Assembly: GCA_947492175.1 (NCBI GenBank)
Contig: CANLMQ010000010.1
Span: forward strand, 1 to 64,000
Direction: 5' to 3'
Origin: an uncultured Draconibacterium sp.
Lineage (GTDB): Bacteria > Bacteroidota > Bacteroidia > Bacteroidales > Prolixibacteraceae
Length of the DNA: 64,000 nt
Position numbers and translations under genes: made by a program. The number at the start of each line of letters is the position of its first letter. The first letter of the stretch is position 1. Positions 28,032-36,293 of this stretch are shown in pieces. The notes beneath the pieces were generated by a model. That model saw only the letters and a list, made by a program, of their open reading frames with translations, was not told where the DNA came from and ran no database searches.

Positions 28032-28064
28032 GAAACCAGATAGTTTTACTATTTGGTTTCTTTC
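28032..28064 (+). terminator. Hairpin terminator after sufBCD
   Basis: GAAACCAGATAG (28032-28043) pairs with CTATTTGGTTTC (28049-28060), with one G-U wobble, then a short T-rich stretch follows. It may reduce transcription into sufS, which has a possible -7 box TACCTTCG at about 28086. Confidence 0.5.
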
Positions 28065-28098
28065 TTCCTGAGAGATAAATTTCACTACCTTCGTTTTT

Positions 28099-29316
28099 AT
28101 GACTTACGACATCAATAAAATAAGAAGCTGCTTCCCCATTTTGAAACAAGAAGTTTACAATAAACCATTAATCTATCTCGATACTGCAGCTTCGGCTCAA
28201 AAACCTATTCAGGTTTTGCTTAAACAAGAGCAATTACATAACGAATATTACGGAAATATTCATAGAGGTGCACACTTTATGGCCGATAAAGCGACACTCG
28301 AATTTGAAGGAGTCCGCGATAAAGTAAAAGATTTTCTGAATGCCGGATCGCGTGAAGAAATTATTTTCACAAAAGGAGCAACAGAAAGCATTAATCTGGT
28401 TGCCAGCTCATTCAGTGAAAGGTTTATAAATGAGGATGATGAAATTATTGTTTCAGAAATGGAGCACCACTCGAATATTGTGCCCTGGCAACTGGCGGCA
28501 GCCAAAAGAGGTGCAAAAATCATTCAACTTCCATTCAACGATTCAGGTATATTAGAGATTGATAAACTTCCGGACTTGATTACCCCCAAAACAAAATTGC
28601 TGGCAGTAAACCACGTATCGAATGTCTTGGGAACCATAAATCCCATTGCCGATATTATTGAACTTGCTCACAAAAATAATGTTGCAGTTATGATAGACGG
28701 TGCGCAGGCAGCACCACACATAAAACTTGATGTACAGAAACTCGATGTTGACTTTTACGCATTTTCTGGACACAAATTATATGGCCCGAATGGGGTTGGT
28801 GTACTTTACGGCAAAAAAGAGTGGTTAAACGAAATGCCGCCTTACCAGGGTGGCGGACAAATGATTTCGGAGGTGTCATTTGCCGGAACAACCTTTAATG
28901 AATTGCCTTATAAGTTTGAAGCGGGTACGCCAAACATCTCAAACCTGGCCGCTTTTGGAGCTGCCATCGATTTTGTAAACGAAATTGGAATAGAAAACAT
29001 TGCCCAACACGAACATGAACTGTTGACTTATGCTACTTCAAGATTAAAAGAAATTGAAGGGCTGAAAATATATGGAGAAGCTCCCGAAAAATCAGGTGCC
29101 ATTTCGTTTAACATCGACGGTATTCATTTTTACGATCTGGGAATGATGATTGATAAAATGGGCATTGCCATTCGTACTGGCCATCATTGCGCCGATCCTA
29201 TAATGCAGCATTACAACATGCAGGGATGCGCACGTATCTCGTTTGGAATGTACAACACCAAAGAAGAGATTGACGCGTTTATGAATGCCTTTGAAAAGGT
29301 AAAAATGATGTTTTAA
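28099..29316 (+). CDS. sufS: Cysteine desulfurase SufS
   Basis: SufS is the PLP-dependent class V enzyme that takes sulfur from cysteine as an enzyme persulfide and passes it to SufE. In the 405 residues, the PLP lysine is in 'SGHKLYGPNGVG' and the active cysteine in 'RTGHHCADPIM'; both are intact. Other family marks are 'EMEHHSNIVPW' and 'VDGAQAAPH'-like 'MIDGAQAAPH'. It follows sufD by about 90 bases with a hairpin between. Confidence 0.97.
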   Translation: MTYDINKIRSCFPILKQEVYNKPLIYLDTAASAQKPIQVLLKQEQLHNEYYGNIHRGAHFMADKATLEFEGVRDKVKDFLNAGSREEIIFTKGATESINLVASSFSERFINEDDEIIVSEMEHHSNIVPWQLAAAKRGAKIIQLPFNDSGILEIDKLPDLITPKTKLLAVNHVSNVLGTINPIADIIELAHKNNVAVMIDGAQAAPHIKLDVQKLDVDFYAFSGHKLYGPNGVGVLYGKKEWLNEMPPYQGGGQMISEVSFAGTTFNELPYKFEAGTPNISNLAAFGAAIDFVNEIGIENIAQHEHELLTYATSRLKEIEGLKIYGEAPEKSGAISFNIDGIHFYDLGMMIDKMGIAIRTGHHCADPIMQHYNMQGCARISFGMYNTKEEIDAFMNAFEKVKMMF

Positions 29317-29327
29317 AAAAGGGAATT

Positions 29328-29367
29328 AAGAAGAATCAGAACGATTCTGTTTATTCTTCTTTTTTCT
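29328..29367. terminator. Terminator between sufS and the DUF6132 gene
   Basis: AAGAAGAAT pairs with ATTCTTCTT, enclosing a smaller AGAA/TTCT hairpin, with a T-tract on the + side. The stop codon of the convergent minus-strand gene lies inside the right arm. Confidence 0.65.
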
Positions 29368-29584
29368 GACTTACCCCCTGTTTTCTTTCCGACTTATCTT
29401 TTTTAGGACTGTTCGAAAAAACATAACCTATTAAACCACCATAAAGCGTACTGGTATGCCAATGAGATTGAATAGGGCATGTGCCCGAATTACATCCGAT
29501 AAAATAGTAGTAGGCATATCCGGCTACTGCCCCAACAGCAACACCAACCAATTTCCACTTGTACTTTTCTAAAAAATTTGCCAT
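29351..29584 (-). CDS. DUF6132-like small membrane protein
   Basis: A 77-residue protein when started at the ATG at 29584 ('MANFLEKYKWKLVG'). It has two hydrophobic segments (about 10-28 and 47-58) around 'FIGCNSGTCPIQSHWHTST', whose two Cys, conserved in relatives from memory, could form a disulfide or bind metal. It appears to belong to the DUF6132 family of unknown function. The Lys/Glu-rich tail is cytoplasmic by charge. It lies between sufS and the rubrerythrin gene on the opposite strand to the SUF genes. Confidence 0.7.
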   Translation of the reverse strand: MANFLEKYKWKLVGVAVGAVAGYAYYYFIGCNSGTCPIQSHWHTSTLYGGLIGYVFSNSPKKDKSERKQGVSQKKEE

Positions 29585-29815
29585 CGTTCCTTTTTTCACA
29601 AATAAACAATGCTTCGGTTTTATCAATTGTGACTTTTGTTACACGAATCATTTTATTTATTGAACCATTAAGCAAAACGAAAATTCCGATAGAAATCTTT
29701 CAAAAATCCCTTTGCAAAAAGCAACATTCCTTAAAATAATATCCCGCTGTTTTAATAAAAATAAGAAACGGTTATCAAAGAAAACACGCACCGTTGAGAC
29801 TAGAATAACTTGCAC

Positions 29816-29845
29816 AAAAAAATCCGGCTCAAACGAACCGGATTT
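29816..29845 (-). terminator. Rubrerythrin gene terminator
   Basis: AAATCCGG and CCGGATTT pair around a 10-base loop, and on the minus strand a T-tract follows. It sits 20 bases beyond the rubrerythrin stop codon. Confidence 0.8.
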
Positions 29846-29865
29846 CCTGTCAATTATACAGTTTC

Positions 29866-30441
29866 CTAATAATTCGATTCTTTAATTTCGAAATAAGATT
29901 GCGGGTGCTGGCAGGCCGGACACATTTTGGGCGCCACTGTACCTTCGTGAATAAATCCACAATTACGGCATTTCCAAACCACTTTATCACCACGCTTAAA
30001 TACTTTCCCTTCTTCCAGATTAGTGTACAAAGTACGGTAACGTTTTTCGTGTTCTGCTTCTACTTTTGCAATCAGTTTAAATGCCATTGCCACTTCTTTA
30101 AAACCTTCCTCTTCTGCAACTTTGGCAAATTCTGGATAAAGCTCAGTCCACTCTTCGTTTTCACCATCGGCCGAAGCTTTCAGGTTTTCCATTGTAGTTC
30201 CTATTTTTCCGGCAGGATAGGTAGCCGTAATCTCAACCATGTTGCCTTCCAAAAATTTAAAAAAACGTTTTGCATGTTCTTTTTCATTCATCGCAGTCTC
30301 TTCGAAAATGGCTGCAATTTGCTCCAGCCCCTCTTTTTTCGCTTGCTTTGCAAAATAATCATATCTCATTCTGGCCTGCGATTCGCCTGCAAAAGCCTTT
30401 AATAGATTCTGTTCTGTTTTTGTACCTGCTAATGATGTCAT
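29866..30441 (-). CDS. rbr: Rubrerythrin
   Basis: Rubrerythrin, a non-heme iron peroxidase that reduces hydrogen peroxide in the cytoplasm of anaerobes and facultative organisms. The 191 residues contain the di-iron four-helix bundle ('FAGESQARMRYDYFA', 'ETAMNEKEHAKRFF', 'AKVEAEHEKRY') and a C-terminal rubredoxin-like domain with two CxxC pairs ('WKCRNCGFIHEG' and 'KMCPACQHPQ'). Its position between SUF genes fits a shared theme of iron-sulfur and oxidative stress, though it is transcribed separately. Confidence 0.97.
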   Translation of the reverse strand: MTSLAGTKTEQNLLKAFAGESQARMRYDYFAKQAKKEGLEQIAAIFEETAMNEKEHAKRFFKFLEGNMVEITATYPAGKIGTTMENLKASADGENEEWTELYPEFAKVAEEEGFKEVAMAFKLIAKVEAEHEKRYRTLYTNLEEGKVFKRGDKVVWKCRNCGFIHEGTVAPKMCPACQHPQSYFEIKESNY

Positions 30442-30550
30442 ATTATTTTCTTTTAGTTAAATAATCAATAAGTAAAGCTAGACAAAATTGAGCATTTGTC
30501 TGATAGTCCTTAATAATTTTGAAACTTTCTTAATAAGCCTGCATTTATCA

Positions 30551-30580
30551 TTGTCAGAAACCAAAAAATTAGCACCTTTG
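30551..30580 (+). promoter_or_regulatory. Probable promoter of sufE
   Basis: TTG (30551-30553) precedes CACCTTTG (30573-30580) by 19 bases. The -7 box has one mismatch to TAnnTTTG. The sufE ATG is 23 bases downstream. Confidence 0.4.
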
Positions 30581-30602
30581 TGTCCTTTAAAGCTTTTATT
30601 GT

Positions 30603-31025
30603 ATGACAATTGAAGAAGTACAGCAGGAAATAATCGAAGAGTTTTCGATGTACGAAGACTGGATGGATAAATATGGCTACCTCATTGAACTGGGGAATGA
30701 GTTGAAAGAACTGGATGCCAAAGATAAAAACGACCAAAATATTATTAAAGGGTGCCAATCGCGGGTATGGCTGGTGGCCGATATGATTGATGGGAAAATT
30801 AATTTCCAGGGCGAAAGCGATGCCGTAATAGTAAAAGGGCTTGTTGCATTACTGTTACGGGTAGTTAGTGGAAGAACCCCAAAAGAGATAATGGAAAATG
30901 AACTTCATTTTATCGATGATCTTGGTTTAAAACAACATTTATCGCCAACGCGGTCGAACGGATTGCTGGCCATGGTAAAACAAATCAGACTATACGCTGT
31001 TGCTTATAGCAGAATTGCAGGTTAA
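30603..31025 (+). CDS. sufE: Sulfur acceptor SufE
   Basis: SufE accepts the persulfide from SufS and carries it to SufBCD. The 140-residue length is typical. The acceptor cysteine is Cys51 in 'IIKGCQSRVWL'. It is followed 11 bases later by the SufT-like gene with an unusually strong ribosome binding site. It is separated from sufBCDS by two opposite-strand genes but surely works with them. Confidence 0.96.
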   Translation: MTIEEVQQEIIEEFSMYEDWMDKYGYLIELGNELKELDAKDKNDQNIIKGCQSRVWLVADMIDGKINFQGESDAVIVKGLVALLLRVVSGRTPKEIMENELHFIDDLGLKQHLSPTRSNGLLAMVKQIRLYAVAYSRIAG

Positions 31026-31034
31026 AGGAGGAGG
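31026..31034 (+). promoter_or_regulatory. Strong Shine-Dalgarno site before the SufT-like gene
   Basis: AGGAGGAGG lies two bases from the ATG at 31037. Such purine-rich sites are rare in this window and in Bacteroidetes in general, so it stands out. The spacing from the last AGG is short; the first AGGAGG gives a spacing of about five. Confidence 0.5.
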
Positions 31035-31036
31035 AT

Positions 31037-31342
31037 ATGGATAAAAGAATCGATTTAATAATAAATAACCTAAAAGAGGTTTACGATCCTGAAATTCCGG
31101 TGAACGTATACGATTTAGGCCTTATATACAATGTTGACATTGATGAGAACAATAATGCAAATATTGTAATGACTTTAACAGCTCCCGGTTGTCCGGTGGT
31201 TGATGTTTTGGTTGATGACATAACACAAGCTGCCCAATCGGTTGAAGGGGTTGAAACAGTAAATGTTGATCTTACTTTCGATCCGCCATGGGATAAGTCG
31301 ATGATGAGCGAAGAAGCCCGCCTGGAGTTGGGATTCTTCTAA
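31037..31342 (+). CDS. sufT: DUF59/MIP18 family SufT-like protein
   Basis: A 101-residue metal-sulfur cluster biosynthetic protein of the DUF59 (MIP18, PaaD) family. The family signature 'DPEIPVNVYDLGLIY' (17-31) is present, as is the conserved Cys52 in 'TAPGCPVVD' and the 'FDPPWDKSMMSEEARLELG' end. In other bacteria SufT aids iron-sulfur maturation of target proteins. Co-transcription with sufE fits that. Confidence 0.9.
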   Translation: MDKRIDLIINNLKEVYDPEIPVNVYDLGLIYNVDIDENNNANIVMTLTAPGCPVVDVLVDDITQAAQSVEGVETVNVDLTFDPPWDKSMMSEEARLELGFF

Positions 31343-31381
31343 AAAAAAGGGTTGATGACCGTTTGTCATCAACCCTTTTTT
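31343..31381. terminator. Bidirectional terminator
   Basis: AAAAAGGGTTGATGAC pairs with GTCATCAACCCTTTTT around a five-base loop. It serves both the sufE-sufT unit and the convergent Bax-inhibitor-like gene. Confidence 0.85.
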
Positions 31382-31397
31382 TATTCTTAAACGATAA

Positions 31398-32168
31398 TTA
31401 ATCGCGGCTTGCAAGCTTCGATAAAAGCCTTAAAATTTCCAGGTACAACCAAACCAGTGTTACCATTAATCCAAATGCACCGTACCATTCCATGTATTTT
31501 GGTGCACCCTGCGCCGAAGCTTCTTCTATAAATGAGAAATCGAGAATCAGATTCAAAGCTGCAATGGCAACTACAAACAGGCTGATTCCGATACTTAAAT
31601 TACTGCTGCCGTGCAAAAATGAAGTATTCATTCCGAAAAAGCCACCAATAAAACTGATTAAATAAACCAGCGCAATACCACCGGTTGCAGCAAAAATCCC
31701 CATCTTAAATTTTTGTGTTACTTTTATTGTTCCCGAGCGATATAAAAAGAGCATAATCACAAACACGGCCAGTGTTAATACCACGGCACGCATTACAATT
31801 CCACCATACTGCATTTCAAAAATGGCCGAAATACCTCCAAGGAACAATCCTTCCAAAATAGCATAAATAGGTGCCGAAATGCCCGAACTTTGCGGCCGAA
31901 ATACGGTAACCAAAACAGCAACAAATCCGCCAATACCACCAATGGCAAGCCAGGGAGCCACAGCAGCCATCCCATTTGCAGGGTCTATTGCAATAGCATC
32001 GAAGAATTTATTCCATGTAAATACAGCCGATGCAACAACCAGCAAAAGCAGTATCGACGTTTTGTTCATGGTTCCGTTAACAGTCATAACATCCGACTGT
32101 GCCATATAATCGCGGCTAAAGATTTTTTCCTTTAATACCGGATTTGAAGATTTTGATATGTTCATCAT
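31398..32168 (-). CDS. Bax inhibitor-1/YccA family membrane protein
   Basis: A 256-residue integral membrane protein of the BI-1-like (TMBIM, YccA/YbhL) family, whose members include pH-gated calcium leak channels. Seven hydrophobic helices can be seen after a polar N-terminus of about 35 residues. Typical segments are 'ISAPIYAILEGLFLGGIS' and, near the C-terminus, 'YGAFGLMVTLVWLYLEIL'. Two adjacent ATG codons (32168 and 32165) are possible starts. Cellular role here is not known. Confidence 0.88.
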   Translation of the reverse strand: MMNISKSSNPVLKEKIFSRDYMAQSDVMTVNGTMNKTSILLLLVVASAVFTWNKFFDAIAIDPANGMAAVAPWLAIGGIGGFVAVLVTVFRPQSSGISAPIYAILEGLFLGGISAIFEMQYGGIVMRAVVLTLAVFVIMLFLYRSGTIKVTQKFKMGIFAATGGIALVYLISFIGGFFGMNTSFLHGSSNLSIGISLFVVAIAALNLILDFSFIEEASAQGAPKYMEWYGAFGLMVTLVWLYLEILRLLSKLASRD

Positions 32169-32258
32169 AATAGTTTCTGTTTAAATATTGAACTGCGACA
32201 AGTAAGTCAATTTTCTTGCCATATAGAATTTATCTGACAAGTTTACAGTTAAAGAAAG

Positions 32259-32972
32259 TTAAGCATTTCGAAGTTTTATCGTATCCTGAAGGTAATCGCT
32301 GGTTAATTCCACAACCAGTTGTTCTCCCAGTTTTATTGCATTTTCCGAATCGCCTTGCTGAAAAACTTTTGCCAATTCGATGCACTGTTTGTTTAATTGT
32401 ACAGATCGCGATCCCATTGCAATTACAGTCCGGTACAGAGGCGTATATAATTTTGCATCTTTAGCCAGCGTTGGAAGTTCTTCGAAAAAAGGCTCAAACA
32501 TTTCATCAATAGCTTGTTTGTCGGTAATGGCCAGGCGCCCGATTAAATGCACTCCAGAAAAACGAACAAGGTGTTTTTTGCCCCGGCACCATTCAAGTGC
32601 CTTAATAAAGGCAAACTTACTTTTTACCCAGAGGTTGCCGGAGGCTTGCTCTGCTATTTCGGTGTTTTCGCAACTTTTTGTCCAAAAATCCATCTGCTCT
32701 TCGGTAACTTCAGCCGGATCGTCGAGCATTGTAGCTAGAATCATGGTTTCGCGCCATTGTTTATTCCAGAGTTTTAAAGCCATTAAATGGTCCTGACCGT
32801 AGTTTCTTGCAATTTCGCGCAAATCGAGCAACGACACTCCCCAGTTCAATTTGTAAGTAATCCCTTGCTGGTTCATGGCATCCGAAACCTCACCACTCTT
32901 TCTCAGTTTAATCACTTTCAATAGTTCTTGAAACTTTTCTTCTGTCTCCTTATTGTCGAGAATAAAATCCAT
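32259..32972 (-). CDS. AlkD-like DNA alkylation repair protein
   Basis: A 237-residue all-helical protein resembling DNA alkylation repair (AlkD/AlkC, HEAT-like repeat) glycosylases, which remove bulky alkylated bases without base flipping. Visible family-like segments are 'LNWGVSLLDLREIAR', 'LWNKQWRETMILATML' and 'KSKFAFIKALEWC'. Catalytic residues cannot be confirmed by eye, so a divergent member is possible. It is 90 bases upstream of the BI-1-like gene on the same strand. Confidence 0.75.
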   Translation of the reverse strand: MDFILDNKETEEKFQELLKVIKLRKSGEVSDAMNQQGITYKLNWGVSLLDLREIARNYGQDHLMALKLWNKQWRETMILATMLDDPAEVTEEQMDFWTKSCENTEIAEQASGNLWVKSKFAFIKALEWCRGKKHLVRFSGVHLIGRLAITDKQAIDEMFEPFFEELPTLAKDAKLYTPLYRTVIAMGSRSVQLNKQCIELAKVFQQGDSENAIKLGEQLVVELTSDYLQDTIKLRNA

Positions 32973-33130
32973 GCTATAAAAATTAATTCGGTAAAAATAA
33001 AATTAGTTCAGCAGAGTTAAGATATTTAGCTGGTATATTTTATATCGACAAAAGCATTTAACTAAAACGTAAATAAGTTTTGGGTATATAACAAATTCTT
33101 ATTTTTACTAGCTGTTAAAGCAACACCTCT

Positions 33131-34471
33131 ATGTGGGAAATTAAAAAATCAATTCGGAATTTATTTGAAAGCGAATTTTACCGCAGCATACTAAGCCTGT
33201 TTTCAGGAATGTTTGCTGCACGAATTGTACCTGCTTTGTTTGCCATTGTTATTGCCCGCATTTACAACCCGGAAGATTTCGGACTTTTTATCCTGTACCT
33301 TACTATAGCTTCGGTTTTATCGATTATTACAACAGGAAAGTACGAGAACGCAATTATCCTTGTAGAAACCTCCTATGAAAAACGTCAGATATTCAGTGTC
33401 GCTCAAAAAATCAACACGGTTATCAACGGATTGCTTTTACTGCTGTTATTCCTGGTAACGATGCTCGCCGGAGACTACAACACAACAAATGTAATTCTGA
33501 TTATATTGATTCCTGTATATGCTTTCTTTTTTAGTTCGATACAGCTGATCAGAAACGTTTTTGTTAGTAAAAAGCAGTTTAACCAAATATCTATTCTTGA
33601 AACCACAAGAGCTTTTTTAACCGGCGGACTTCAATGCCTGTTTTTTATTTGGCCGGGTTTTGGTTTATTTTTAGGAGCGATTATGGCCCAGGGAATTATT
33701 TATGTTTTTTATTCTCGAAAAGTAGAGGAGGCCATTTATTTCAAGGTAAAACGTTTAACTGCAAATGAATCTGCTCTGGCAAAACGATATATCGATTTCC
33801 CAAAATTCTCTGTTCTTTCCGAGGTTTTTAATTTTGTTAGCAGTCAGCTTCCGGTATTTTTAATAAAACCTTTTTTCGGAAGCACAATGTTGGGCTTGTA
33901 TTCGTTTTCACACCGTTATATCAGCATTCCAATTCAATTATTAAGCAAATCAATTTCGAGTGTTTATTTGCAAAAGTGCCGCGAATTGAAAAATGACGAT
34001 CAGGAATTGGGAGAGTTAACCTTTTCGTTGTTTAAAAAACAATTTTTACTCGGAATACTTCCATTTACTATTTTGGGTTTATGGGGCAAAAGTATATTTA
34101 TATTTGTTTTTGGCGCTGAGTGGGAGTTTTCAGGATATCTGGCTCAGGTCATTTCGCCCTGGCTTTTTGCAGTAATGCTTGGATCGCCACTTTCGGCAAT
34201 ATTTATTGTACGCGAAAAACAAAAACTATCGATGGTTTTTAATATCGCACTTTTAACGCTACGTGCACTTAGCCTGCTTATTGGCGGCTGGCTTTATAAA
34301 GACATTACGGTTGCCGTTGGATTATACAGTTTAACAGGCTTTCTGTTTTTTGCCGGGTTAACTGCTTACTCGTTGTGGCTGGCAGGGGCAAACCTGAAAA
34401 ATGCAATGTTTTACACTTTAAAAACAACACTCTTAATTGTACCATTTATATTACTTAAATTATGGCTGTAA
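33131..34471 (+). CDS. Polysaccharide flippase (Wzx-like)
   Basis: A 446-residue membrane protein of the MATE-like oligosaccharide flippase family that moves lipid-linked saccharides across the inner membrane. It has 12 or so hydrophobic helices. The N-terminus 'MFAARIVPALFAIVIARIYNPEDFGLF' and 'TGKYENAIILV' are typical of lipopolysaccharide biosynthesis proteins. It overlaps the next gene by 10 bases, implying coupling. No glycosyltransferases are nearby, so this is an orphan flippase unit. Confidence 0.85.
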   Translation: MWEIKKSIRNLFESEFYRSILSLFSGMFAARIVPALFAIVIARIYNPEDFGLFILYLTIASVLSIITTGKYENAIILVETSYEKRQIFSVAQKINTVINGLLLLLLFLVTMLAGDYNTTNVILIILIPVYAFFFSSIQLIRNVFVSKKQFNQISILETTRAFLTGGLQCLFFIWPGFGLFLGAIMAQGIIYVFYSRKVEEAIYFKVKRLTANESALAKRYIDFPKFSVLSEVFNFVSSQLPVFLIKPFFGSTMLGLYSFSHRYISIPIQLLSKSISSVYLQKCRELKNDDQELGELTFSLFKKQFLLGILPFTILGLWGKSIFIFVFGAEWEFSGYLAQVISPWLFAVMLGSPLSAIFIVREKQKLSMVFNIALLTLRALSLLIGGWLYKDITVAVGLYSLTGFLFFAGLTAYSLWLAGANLKNAMFYTLKTTLLIVPFILLKLWL

Positions 34472-36036
34472 ATTCAGATTTGCTACTCGGGAAATATAAA
34501 TGGGTTAACGACAATAATATTTTTGTTGTAGGCTTTACATGGTTCAATAATAAATATGTAAGCCATCAGGATTTTATTGAACTAGTGAAAACTCCATCCG
34601 ATTATAAGAGTTTTAAAACCCTGGCAGCATCCTTAAACGGACAGTTCTCAATAATCGTCCAGCACGAAAAAGAAGTCTGGCTGGCAAGTAGTCACACCTG
34701 GACTCATCCTGTTTTCTACAAAAAAAACAATACACAATATATTATAAGCGACGAACCGGAGAAACTGATTAGCAACAAAACTGACAATGTAGCTGATCCT
34801 GTTTCGGCTTTGTACTTTCTTAACTTTGGAGTAACACCAAAAGATACAACACTAAATAAAAATATTTCTCAACTTCGACCGGGGGAAATAGTGTGTTTAT
34901 CCGGAACAAAAGAACCTGCTTCGTCTTTTCCTGATTTTCCAAATGGTCTAAATTCCGATTCTCTGCACGAATTAAGCTGTAAAGAATTGCGCACCCATTT
35001 TCTTGAGTCTTTTGAAAAATACTACGAACAAATAAAAGCGAAGCAGGTGTTATTACCTCTCACCAAAGGTTACGATTCGAGGCTGCTCGCTTGTTTGTTA
35101 GCTGAATTCGGGCATAAAAATGTTATTTGTGTTACCTGGGGACGTAAAGACAACTCAGAAAAACAAACCGCACAAAAAGTGGCTGAGAAACTTGGGTTTA
35201 AATATATTGCGGTTGATTATTCTGCAACAATGATTCGCAACTTTACAAAGACTGCAAAATTTCACGACTATGTAAAGTTTGTTGGCCACTGGTCGTCGAT
35301 GCCGTTTTTTTATGAGTATTTTGGACTAATTCATTTGCTAAAACTGGGAGTTATAAACAAAGACACAGTTGCAATGCCCGGGCATCCCGGAGATTTTTTA
35401 AGGGGCTCGCATCTAAATCGGTCAATGTTAAACTTTTCGGCCAATGAATTTGCATCGCACATTATTTCAGGATTTGGAACTTCAACACCAATTCATAAAA
35501 GGGAAGAAAAAAAGCTTCATAACTATTTGGTAAAAAACTATTTTTCAGAACAAAAAAAAGATTTGTGGAAGTGTTTCGAAAAATGGGACCTCGAAGAACG
35601 CCAATGTAAGTTTATCAGTCATTCTTCGCGAATATTTTCATTTTTCGAAATGGATTATTTTATGCCTTTGTTTGACCGGTCAACCATTCAATTCTTTACT
35701 AAGATTCCGGTTCAGCAAAAAATTGGTGAAGATTTGTACAACAAAACACTGGAACATCATTTTTTCGAAAAACACGGAGTTGACTTTGATTTGAAAGCAA
35801 GTTTTCAGGACAACAAATCACCATCAAAACTAAAGGAAGTAATTATTAAGCTTATTCCTCATTTTCTAAAAGTGCATTATTATCCTGTAAACGACGATAT
35901 TTTTTACAAGGAGATTACGCAAGAATTGCGAGATGCATACAAACAGTTTAAGTTCAAACACCCGCAACGTTCCCATTATTACAATAGTTATATTGTGCAA
36001 TGGTATATGCAATATCTAGATAATAAATCCAGTTAA
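34462..36036 (+). CDS. Asparagine-synthase-like protein with altered active sites
   Basis: A 524-residue protein resembling asparagine synthetase B in both halves. The N-terminal half (1-165) looks like a class II glutamine amidotransferase fold ('LNGQFSIIVQHEKEVWLASS' region), but the initial Met is followed by Ala, so the catalytic Cys2 is absent. The ATP-binding PP-loop, normally SGGxDS, reads 'LTKGYDSRLL' at about 196-205. It may be an amide-bond or modification enzyme using another nitrogen source, or a non-catalytic relative. Its coupling to a flippase gene suggests a role in modifying a surface polysaccharide or exported conjugate (inference). Confidence 0.7.
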   Translation: MAVNSDLLLGKYKWVNDNNIFVVGFTWFNNKYVSHQDFIELVKTPSDYKSFKTLAASLNGQFSIIVQHEKEVWLASSHTWTHPVFYKKNNTQYIISDEPEKLISNKTDNVADPVSALYFLNFGVTPKDTTLNKNISQLRPGEIVCLSGTKEPASSFPDFPNGLNSDSLHELSCKELRTHFLESFEKYYEQIKAKQVLLPLTKGYDSRLLACLLAEFGHKNVICVTWGRKDNSEKQTAQKVAEKLGFKYIAVDYSATMIRNFTKTAKFHDYVKFVGHWSSMPFFYEYFGLIHLLKLGVINKDTVAMPGHPGDFLRGSHLNRSMLNFSANEFASHIISGFGTSTPIHKREEKKLHNYLVKNYFSEQKKDLWKCFEKWDLEERQCKFISHSSRIFSFFEMDYFMPLFDRSTIQFFTKIPVQQKIGEDLYNKTLEHHFFEKHGVDFDLKASFQDNKSPSKLKEVIIKLIPHFLKVHYYPVNDDIFYKEITQELRDAYKQFKFKHPQRSHYYNSYIVQWYMQYLDNKSS

Positions 36037-36269
36037 CTGATCTGTTGGATTTCAATCATTTTTCTGCCTTTCAAATTATGGCAATTTGTTGATAAAATGG
36101 TAAATGCAATTTACAAGGCTCCGGCAACTATTCTTGTGAAATGGAAGAAGTAGCAGCTCAATACAAAACTTATTCGGCCCCAACTGGAAGTAAGTAATTT
36201 CCTCTACATAATTCTTTTATATGAGAGTAAAATCGGATAAAAAGCAATTCGATTAAACCACAATTTCGG

Positions 36270-36277
36270 TATATTTG
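36270..36277 (+). promoter_or_regulatory. -7 box upstream of the AI-2E family gene
   Basis: TATATTTG matches TAnnTTTG, 16 bases ahead of the ATG. The remaining 230 bases between the previous gene and this box show no gene and no clear terminator. Confidence 0.4.
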
Positions 36278-36293
36278 TTAAAACTCGAAAGAT

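Noticed and set aside
36098..36154. Short ORF between the asparagine-synthase-like gene and the AI-2E gene
   Set aside because: Only 18 codons, no terminator or conserved features nearby.
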